From Candidatus Uhrbacteria bacterium (GTDB lineage Bacteria > Patescibacteriota > Patescibacteriia > UBA9934 > GWF2-40-263): DNA of 25,153 nucleotides. Shown one piece after another: positions 1-4,886 of this stretch. The notes beneath the pieces are model-generated. The model was not told the origin of the DNA and ran no database searches. It worked only from the letters and a program-made list of their open reading frames with translations. The stretch spans positions 1-25,153 of the forward strand of contig JACQXU010000053.1 in the NCBI GenBank assembly GCA_016208545.1. Direction: 5' to 3'. The position numbers and the translations under genes were made by a program. Each line of letters starts with the position of its first letter. Position 1 is the stretch's first letter.

Positions 1-13
1 CGCACTTAGAAAG

Positions 14-123
14 ATGAAAAATGAGTAAGATGCGCTGTTTTGGAGCGTGGAAAAATTTGAGCCGTATCTATAGATACGGAAAAAATTTCTCTCGCGAAAA
101 ACAAGCAGATTACCATTTTTCAT
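14..123. repeat. long imperfect inverted repeat (hairpin) upstream of dus
   Basis: The outer arms ATGAAAAATGAGTAA (14-28) and TTACCATTTTTCAT (110-123) are complementary apart from one extra base. Further in, GATGCGCTGTTTT faces AAAACAAGCAGAT, and the tip is a perfect palindrome CCGTATCTATAGATACGG (62-79). The whole 110 bases is roughly symmetric about position 69. It could be a small palindromic repeat or a leader/terminator hairpin. No T-run directly follows it on the + strand, so a simple terminator is not well supported. Confidence 0.6.
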
Positions 124-129
124 TTTTTA

Positions 130-147
130 TGGAGTGTGGAGTCATAA
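130..147 (+). promoter_or_regulatory. weak candidate -10 region for dus
   Basis: CATAAT (142-147) matches the -10 consensus at five of six positions and lies about 27 bases before the dus ATG. No good -35 is visible; upstream is T-rich and then the long hairpin. The stretch also contains ATGGAGTGTGGAGTCAT, which shares the GGAGTC word seen inside dus and before the gene at 4736. Confidence 0.3.
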
Positions 148-173
148 TGTGATGTCCATATAACAATCAAATT

Positions 174-1220
174 ATGAAATTGGATTGGGAGACACTACAA
201 AGACCAATTCTGGCGCTTTCGCCGATGGCCGACATGACTGACTCGGCGTTTTGTCGTGCTGTTCGGAAAGTCGTGGAGTCGAAATCACATAGTCATGGAG
301 TCGAAAGCGCAGGGTTATTAACTCCAAGACTTTCCCACGACTCCAAGACTCAACGACTCATTATATTCCGCGAAATGGTTTCATCAGAAGCAGTCGTGCG
401 AGAAAATCAAAAAACGTTTGACATGACAGCGATTCATCCGGACGAACGTCCGATCGTGCAACAATTATTTGGAAGTGATCCTGATGTTATGGCCGAGGCC
501 GCAAGAAAAATCGAGGAAGCACATCACCCTGAAGGTTTTGATATAAACATGGGTTGTCCGGTTTATAAAATCGTTCATAATTTTAACGGCGCGGCGCTCA
601 TGAACGAACCTGAACGCTCCGCGAAAATTGTTCGTAAATTGAAAACAGCGGTTTCGGTTCCGGTGTCAGTAAAAATCAGAACTGGTTGGTCTGATCCAAC
701 ACAATGTTTAGAGTTCGCTCGCGTGCTAGAAAATGCTGGAGTGGATATGATAACAGTTCACGGACGAACAAAATTGCAGGGTTACTCCGGAAAATCAGAT
801 TGGGATCGAATTTGTGAAGTTAAACAGCAGGTTTCGATTCCAGTTTTGGCAAATGGAGATATTCACACAGCGGAGTTGACATTGAAGGTGCTTGAGCAAA
901 CTGGTTGCGACGGAGTTTCGATCGCTCGTGGCGCACTTGGAAATCCTTGGATATTCAAACAAATTTGTGAAGCGCTTGACGAAAAAACACCGACTTTGGT
1001 TGAGTGGAATGAAAGAATCGAAGTGATGAAAAAACATTTTGCTCTTCACATCGAGCAATACGGTCTTCGAGGCGTTCCAACATTTCGAAAACACGTAAGC
1101 TGGTATTTGCGTGGAATCGCTGGAGCAAAAAAATATAAAGAAAAACTTCACACTGCAACATCAGTTGAAGAAGTAAATTTTATTTTGGATGAGATGATAT
1201 GCCCGGTAGTACAACAATGA
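174..1220 (+). CDS. dus: tRNA-dihydrouridine synthase (DusB-like) with in-frame repeat insertion
   Basis: An FMN-dependent enzyme that reduces uridine to dihydrouridine in the tRNA D-loop. Family motifs are in order: N-terminal APMADVTD-like segment (LSPMADMTDSAF, residues 15-26), VRENQ...ERPIVQQLFGS, the catalytic cysteine in NMGCPV, VSVKIRTGW, ITVHGRT, PVLANGDI and ARGALGNPWIF near the FMN phosphate site. Length is 348 aa against about 320-330 in the family; the excess is residues about 33-62, a low-complexity segment encoded by a repeat tract (269-358) where relatives have only a short link before the FxEMVSS segment. The reading frame stays open, so the gene is probably functional. No Shine-Dalgarno is seen before the ATG. 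The last codons and the TGA stop lie inside the left end of the 144-bp repeat element. Confidence 0.93.
   Translation: MKLDWETLQRPILALSPMADMTDSAFCRAVRKVVESKSHSHGVESAGLLTPRLSHDSKTQRLIIFREMVSSEAVVRENQKTFDMTAIHPDERPIVQQLFGSDPDVMAEAARKIEEAHHPEGFDINMGCPVYKIVHNFNGAALMNEPERSAKIVRKLKTAVSVPVSVKIRTGWSDPTQCLEFARVLENAGVDMITVHGRTKLQGYSGKSDWDRICEVKQQVSIPVLANGDIHTAELTLKVLEQTGCDGVSIARGALGNPWIFKQICEALDEKTPTLVEWNERIEVMKKHFALHIEQYGLRGVPTFRKHVSWYLRGIAGAKKYKEKLHTATSVEEVNFILDEMICPVVQQ
269..358. repeat. palindromic word tract inserted in frame in dus
   Basis: AGTCGTGGAGTC (269-280) faces GACTCAACGACT (347-358), 11 of 12 paired. AGTCATGGAGT (291-301) faces ACTCCAAGACT (321-331), 10 of 11 paired. The word GGAGTC/GACTCC with AGTC-TGG recurs in the leader at 4739-4772, so this is a dispersed repeat word and not native dus sequence. 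It adds about 30 residues at a spot where Dus relatives have no such segment. Confidence 0.72.
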
Positions 1221-1342
1221 TCTGCCTCCTGTTATGCTGTGTATTAACAAAGATTATACGACACCCTACGTAAGGAGTCGTAACAATGTAAGTCAAAAAA
1301 ATACTAACAAATATAAATATCATTGTTGTCCTACCGGGTATG
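1199..1342 (+). repeat. 144-bp element with terminal inverted repeats, copy 1
   Basis: The left end ATGCCCGGTAGTACAACAAT continues GAT; the right end is its reverse complement with a few changes, ATCATTGTTGTCCTACCGGG then TATG. The copy at 22183-22326 in the opposite orientation matches over its full length (about 21 differences in 144 by eye). The left end supplies the last codons and stop of dus, and the right end supplies the ATG of the rimK-like gene. Inside are a hairpin CGACACC-CTACGTAA-GGAGTCG, whose 3' arm holds an AAGGAG Shine-Dalgarno-like site, and an ATG that is followed at once by TAA. MITE-like by structure; mobility is not shown. Confidence 0.8.
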
Positions 1343-2212
1343 AAAATCGGAATTTTGATTTTTTCAAAACCTGAACTTGATCACTTCGCTGGAGTTGAAC
1401 GTCTGGAAGAAGCGGCGAGAACTCTCGGACACGCAGTCGTTCGATTGTATGAGCCAAATTTTTCGCTTTGCGCAGATGAACTTTTGCTCGATGGAAAACA
1501 AATTCCGGAAGTTGATGTAATTATTTCTCGTCCAAATTTTATTGAAGAACCAAGTCTGCATTTTTATGTTGTAAACGCATTGGTTGAAAAAGGATATAAA
1601 GTTTTGAATGGCAAGCCATCTTTTGCGATCGCAAAAAATAAAATTGAACAACTGCGAATTTTTCAAAAAAATGGATTACCTTATCCAAAAAGTTTTGTAG
1701 CAAAAAAACCAGAATGCGCACTTGAAGCGGCAAAACAAATCGGTTTCCCAGTGGTGATAAAAGTTGCGTTTGGAACAATTGGAAAAGGCGTTTTTTACGC
1801 GCCAAACCAAGAAACATTTGAACCAATTGTTGAGTATTTGGCAATCCGAGATCGTAATCCAGTTATCGTGCAAGAGTTTATCAAAGAAGCTGACCGAAAA
1901 GATTTACGTGTATTTATTGTTGGAGGAAAAATTGTCGCGGCAATGGAGAGATGCGCGCCAGAAGGCGATATTCGAGCAAACGCAAGTAATGGCGGAATCG
2001 GAAAAGTTGTAGCACTTACAAAGGAAGAAAAAGAGTTGGCTTTGAGAACAGTTAATGTGTTTGATTTAGAAATTGTCGGGGTAGATTTAATTCGGTCAAA
2101 CCGAGGACCGTTTGTTTTGGAAGTAAATTCAAACCCTGGATTTAGCGAACTTGAACGAGCAACAGAAATTGATGTCGCAAAAGCGATTATTCTATTTGCT
2201 ACTGGAAATTGA
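1340..2212 (+). CDS. RimK-family ATP-grasp ligase
   Basis: A 290-aa ATP-grasp protein of the RimK/LysX type, which couples ATP hydrolysis to joining an amino acid (often glutamate) to a carboxylate acceptor; the acceptor here is unknown. The N-terminal pre-ATP-grasp domain begins MKIGILIFSKPEL. ATP-grasp signatures follow: DKL-like NKIEQLRIFQKNGLPYP, PVVIKVAFGTIGKGV (lysine plus glycine-rich loop), VQEFIKEADRKDLRVFIVGG, the ERCAPEGDIRANASNGG segment that closely resembles RimK, and the metal-binding end FVLEVNSNPGFSELE. The length is normal for RimK. The ATG is the terminal ATG of the 144-bp element. An in-frame upstream reading through the element (VKKILTNINIIVVLPG) is blocked by TAA right after its own ATG, so 1340 is the sensible start. 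Confidence 0.9.
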   Translation: MKIGILIFSKPELDHFAGVERLEEAARTLGHAVVRLYEPNFSLCADELLLDGKQIPEVDVIISRPNFIEEPSLHFYVVNALVEKGYKVLNGKPSFAIAKNKIEQLRIFQKNGLPYPKSFVAKKPECALEAAKQIGFPVVIKVAFGTIGKGVFYAPNQETFEPIVEYLAIRDRNPVIVQEFIKEADRKDLRVFIVGGKIVAAMERCAPEGDIRANASNGGIGKVVALTKEEKELALRTVNVFDLEIVGVDLIRSNRGPFVLEVNSNPGFSELERATEIDVAKAIILFATGN

Positions 2213-2215
2213 CAA

Positions 2216-2234
2216 GCAGGCCTAGTTGGCCTGC
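2216..2234. terminator. hairpin between rimK-like gene and zinc-finger gene
   Basis: GCAGGCC-TAGTT-GGCCTGC is a perfect 7-bp GC-rich stem with a 5-base loop, four bases after the rimK-like stop and 22 bases after the zinc-finger stop on the other strand. No clear T-run follows on either strand, so its terminator role is only probable from its position between convergent genes. Confidence 0.5.
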
Positions 2235-2255
2235 GAAGAACGTCGAGGACGAGGG

Positions 2256-2405
2256 CTAGCCCTTCTTCCGCACGACGTTGCCTCTGCCTCCGCGCCACTC
2301 CTTGCGCTTCTGACCGTGCTTCGTCATCTTGATGTGACGGATCATGCGATCGGACTTGGTGGTGCGATAATTGCACCGATCACCTGGGCAGTGGTGGCAC
2401 TTCAT
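2256..2405 (-). CDS. small basic C2H2 zinc-finger protein (49 aa)
   Basis: The protein starts MKCHHCPGDRCNYRTTKSD and has C6-x4-C11-x12-H24-x5-H30, which fits the classical C2H2 spacing (C-x2-4-C-x12-H-x3-5-H), followed by a very basic Arg/Lys/Gly-rich tail suggesting nucleic-acid or ribosome contact. The start is chosen because AAGGAG lies 11 bases upstream (a rare clear Shine-Dalgarno here) and because a near-consensus promoter sits at 2473-2501, inside any longer reading. GC is clearly higher than in most neighbours, with AAG, CGC, GGC and ACC codons; HU in this window leans the same way, so high expression is an alternative to transfer. The function is unknown and no family name is recognised. 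Confidence 0.72.
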   Translation of the reverse strand: MKCHHCPGDRCNYRTTKSDRMIRHIKMTKHGQKRKEWRGGRGNVVRKKG

Positions 2406-2472
2406 CGCTCTTTTTTCTCCTTCCGATTCTGGGTCCGTTATCCTTCTGCGTCTCTTGCAGAATGGACAATCC

Positions 2473-2501
2473 AGAATATCACAATTTACAGAATTTGTCA
2501 A
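2473..2501 (-). promoter_or_regulatory. promoter for the zinc-finger gene
   Basis: On the minus strand: TTGACA (2501-2496), 17-base spacer, TATTCT (2478-2473). This is a perfect -35 and a good -10 at optimal spacing. Transcription would start near 2466, about 60 bases before the ATG at 2405. Confidence 0.72.
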
Positions 2502-2513
2502 TAATGCTAGATT
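2485..2513 (+). promoter_or_regulatory. candidate promoter for tRNA-Gln
   Basis: TTTACA (2485-2490), 17-base spacer, TAGATT (2508-2513), about 20 bases before the tRNA. The match is moderate (5/6 and 4/6). It overlaps the divergent zinc-finger promoter, so the two may compete. Confidence 0.45.
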
Positions 2514-2533
2514 TGACGAAGGAATTGTCGTAT

Positions 2534-2607
2534 TCCGGGGTCGTCTAGCGGCAGGACATGTGCCTCTGGAGCACAGAACCGTGGTTCGAGTCCACGCCCC
2601 GGAACCA
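2534..2607 (+). tRNA. tRNA-Gln (anticodon CTG)
   Basis: The full cloverleaf folds by eye: acceptor TCCGGGG/CCCCGGA; D stem GTCT/GGAC with loop AGCGGCA; anticodon stem TGTGC/GCACA with loop CTCTGGA, giving anticodon CTG, which reads CAG (Gln); a 4-base variable region GAAC; T stem CGTGG/CCACG with loop TTCGAGT. The discriminator is A and the CCA end is encoded (2605-2607). It is followed at once by a strong terminator. Confidence 0.95.
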
Positions 2608-2608
2608 A

Positions 2609-2658
2609 AAAACCTTCAGAACTGGATGCATCGTGATGCATTCAATTCTGAAGGTTTT
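2609..2658. terminator. bidirectional terminator between tRNA-Gln and dnaX
   Basis: AAAACCTTCAGAA (2609-2621) pairs perfectly with TTCTGAAGGTTTT (2646-2658); an inner TGCATC/GATGCA stem extends the hairpin. On the minus strand it ends in a run of T, and on the plus strand in TTTT. It serves the tRNA on + and dnaX on -, whose stop is only 17 bases away. Confidence 0.88.
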
Positions 2659-2675
2659 ACATTTCTAATAAACTC

Positions 2676-4130
2676 TTACGTCATCAATGTTCCGCCGAAT
2701 TCGCTCACTAACTTTTGCAAATCTTCTTCGTTTTCATGTTTTGTTTGAATGGCTTTTACTTTAATACGTCTGCCAATAACTTTTTCCAAAACATCCTCAA
2801 TCACCTGCCGATTTTTATCTTTATTAACAGTTTGAACGTATAAGTCATACGCAAATCCGAGTTCGACGTGCTCGCCAGTCACTCCGCAAACTTCGCATGA
2901 TTGCATAAACAATGGCAGTGAAGCATTGCACTCTTTAATCTGTTCAAAAACCTGTGGCCATTTCGCGCGAACTTCGTCTAGACTAATTACCGGAATTGTG
3001 TCGAAAACTGTTTCGTCGGTGGAGATTGCTTCGCTCACTCGCAATGACAATATAGTGGAAACCGAATCAACCCCCTGCTCATTAAAATCCTTTTTTGAAA
3101 CTGACCCGCACAATTCAACAATCGTGAGTTCGATCGGAAGCTGTGGCAGATGTTCAGACCGAATTTTTGTTTTCGCTTCAAGCAATGAGGTGAGTGCCTG
3201 GCGCGTAAACGAAATATCAGACTCTGACACAGATTTTGAAAGTTGATCAAACAATCGATCGCGTAGATTCGAGATGACATCTTCTACAAACATTCTTAAA
3301 TCAACACCTTGTTCAATAAATGTGTTCAAGTCAGAAATGCAGGCTTGTGTATCTTTTTCGAAAAGATGATTTAAAAAAGTATCTACTAAAACCGTTGTTG
3401 TGGCCGGAAGAACAAGTGACGCAAGCTCGATGGTAATATGTTTTTCACCCAAAGCCATTAGTTGTCCAAGTAAACTCTCCGCGTCGCGCGCACAACCAGC
3501 GCTGTGGCGAACAACCTGATCCAAAACTTCGTCGTCAACTTTTACTTCCTCTGATTTCGCAATCTCTTTCAACCGTTTTATCATTTCTTCTTTTTGAATG
3601 CGTTTGAAATCAAAACGCTGACATCGGCTGATAATCGTTTCCGGAACTTTGTGAATTTCAGTTGTTGCTAAAATAAAAATAACGTGTGCTGGCGGCTCTT
3701 CAAGCGTTTTCAAAAGCGCGTTAAACGCCGACGTTGAAAGCATGTGAACTTCATCAATGATAAACACTTTCATTTTGAGTTGATTTGGAGCAAAACGAAC
3801 GCTCTTTATAATATTCTCACGAACATTCTCAACGTCTGTATTTGACGCGGCGTCTATTTCATAGATATCAAGAGAGGAGCCCGAAGTAACCTGTTCGCAT
3901 GCGGCGCAAGTATTACACGGTTCGTTGTGTTTTGGTTTTTCACAATTAACAAGCTTTGCCAAAAGTCGCGCTGTTGTTGTTTTTCCAACTCCACGCGGGC
4001 CAGTAAACAAATACGCATGGGCGATACGGCCCATTTCAAATTGATTTTGAATCGTTGTTGAAACATGCGGCTGGCCGATTAAATCCTCAAACTTCTGCGG
4101 CCGGTAGGCACGGTATAGTGCAAGAGACAT
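2676..4130 (-). CDS. dnaX: DNA polymerase III subunit gamma/tau
   Basis: AAA+ clamp-loader subunit that helps load the sliding clamp for replication. The N terminus MSLALYRAYRPQKFEDLIGQ is diagnostic. Walker A GPRGVGKT is at residues 44-51; zinc-binding cysteines C63, C72, C75 and C78 follow; Walker B is IIDEVHML; the SRC motif is in TIISRCQRFDFKRI. At 484 aa it is short compared with the E. coli tau form (643 aa) and has only a modest C-terminal region. Residues about 361-370 are encoded by half of the GTCATTGCGAG repeat (3023-3048) in the variable region after the AAA+ core. Three bases separate it from the upstream gene at 4134, so they are probably one operon. Confidence 0.95.
   Translation of the reverse strand: MSLALYRAYRPQKFEDLIGQPHVSTTIQNQFEMGRIAHAYLFTGPRGVGKTTTARLLAKLVNCEKPKHNEPCNTCAACEQVTSGSSLDIYEIDAASNTDVENVRENIIKSVRFAPNQLKMKVFIIDEVHMLSTSAFNALLKTLEEPPAHVIFILATTEIHKVPETIISRCQRFDFKRIQKEEMIKRLKEIAKSEEVKVDDEVLDQVVRHSAGCARDAESLLGQLMALGEKHITIELASLVLPATTTVLVDTFLNHLFEKDTQACISDLNTFIEQGVDLRMFVEDVISNLRDRLFDQLSKSVSESDISFTRQALTSLLEAKTKIRSEHLPQLPIELTIVELCGSVSKKDFNEQGVDSVSTILSLRVSEAISTDETVFDTIPVISLDEVRAKWPQVFEQIKECNASLPLFMQSCEVCGVTGEHVELGFAYDLYVQTVNKDKNRQVIEDVLEKVIGRRIKVKAIQTKHENEEDLQKLVSEFGGTLMT
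3023..3048. repeat. half of the GTCATTGCGAG repeat inside dnaX
   Basis: AGATTGCTTCGCTCACTCGC followed by AATGAC is one complete half of the cruciform repeat found at 4775, 12482 and 19882. It is read on the minus strand in frame as part of dnaX (LRVSEAI) in the non-conserved C-terminal part. Confidence 0.7.
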
Positions 4131-4133
4131 AAT

Positions 4134-4736
4134 TTAACTACTCACAACACTTTCGACCGCGGCAAATGCTGAATCACCAGAACGCGGCACAACAATCACA
4201 ACCTCGTCTCCTGGCATTGCTTTGAAATAAGTAACGCTTGCAGTGAGAACTTTATACACCTGATCACCGCTCATCACAACATACTCTTGTGTGGACGAAT
4301 CAATCGCTAATTTTCCAATCAGTCTCCTTCGTTCAACAGGCCCGATTTGTTTGTAAACATTTGTTCCGTCAGGCTGAATTATAAGTTTTAAGATGTCTCC
4401 TTCAACCAAACGCGATTTTGAAGCGTAATTTTCTGGAACTTGATATCGAACACCGTCAGCACCTACCATTACTTCTCCATCAAATACTCCTTCAATCACT
4501 CGGCTTCCGGTTTTTCGTTCAAGTTCATTTGTCAATCCGTTGTTGTGTGTAACCAAATCAACTGATTGCCGTGTTGCTCGAGCTGAATCACCTTGTTCGA
4601 GCAACTGAATAACGTGCGTGATACTGTCACGCATTTTTTTTAGCATTTGAACTGCAAGTTGATTGCGAGTATCAGCAAACTCAACTCGATTCGCATGCGA
4701 TTCAACATCTGGTTCTGGTTCGAATAGGTCAGGCAT
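4134..4736 (-). CDS. conserved hypothetical protein upstream of dnaX (200 aa)
   Basis: No family is recognised. The N-terminal third is helical and includes QLAVQMLKKMRDSITHVIQLLEQG, which could form a coiled coil or small helical domain. The C-terminal half (from about VIEGVFDGEVMVG to the end) looks like all-beta modules: GADGVRYQVPENYASKSRLVEGDILKL, then a second beta-rich stretch ending MPGDEVVIVVPRSG, reminiscent of a small barrel. There is no signal peptide or membrane segment, so it is probably cytosolic. Its 3-base gap to dnaX suggests co-transcription and perhaps a link to replication or RNA metabolism, but that is inference from position only. The leader before the ATG is a GACTCCATGACTTT word tract. 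Confidence 0.75.
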   Translation of the reverse strand: MPDLFEPEPDVESHANRVEFADTRNQLAVQMLKKMRDSITHVIQLLEQGDSARATRQSVDLVTHNNGLTNELERKTGSRVIEGVFDGEVMVGADGVRYQVPENYASKSRLVEGDILKLIIQPDGTNVYKQIGPVERRRLIGKLAIDSSTQEYVVMSGDQVYKVLTASVTYFKAMPGDEVVIVVPRSGDSAFAAVESVVSS

Positions 4737-4774
4737 AAAAAGTCATGGAGTCAAAAGACAAAGTCATGGAGTTA
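4737..4774. repeat. word tract leader (GACTCCATGACTTT)
   Basis: Two copies of AAGTCATGGAGT separated by CAAAAGAC lie directly before the ATG of the 200-aa gene (read on the minus strand as ACTCCATGACTTT). This is the same word that makes up the insertion inside dus. It runs straight into the cruciform repeat at 4775. Confidence 0.65.
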
Positions 4775-4876
4775 TGTCATTGCGAGAAGGCTGTAGGCCG
4801 CCGAAGCAATCTCATTGCTTTAACGTCTAGATACTGAGATTGCTTCGTCGTCGCTTTGCTCCTCCTCGCAATGACA
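4775..4876. repeat. cruciform GTCATTGCGAG repeat, copy 1
   Basis: Ends TGTCATTGCGAG (4775-4786) and CTCGCAATGACA (4865-4876) are perfect inverted repeats; a second inner pair, GAAGCAATCTCA and TGAGATTGCTTC, makes a nested stem. It lies between the 849-aa gene stop (4887) and the next gene's leader. It belongs to the dispersed GTCATTGCGAGGAG...GAAGCAATCT repeat type common in several bacterial groups. Confidence 0.88.
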
Positions 4877-4886
4877 GTCTTCATTG

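Noticed and set aside
174..1220. Possible recoding of TGA (code 25) as in some CPR
   Set aside because: Several intact genes end naturally at TGA and none has an internal in-frame TGA.
2405..2501. Longer 81-aa version of the zinc-finger protein from a TTG codon, with an extra CPFC motif
   Set aside because: The first 30 bases are a near-consensus promoter and the Shine-Dalgarno fits the internal ATG at 2405.
2226..2504. 92-aa reading frame on the + strand
   Set aside because: It is the antisense of the zinc-finger gene, begins within the rimK-side hairpin and has no family features.
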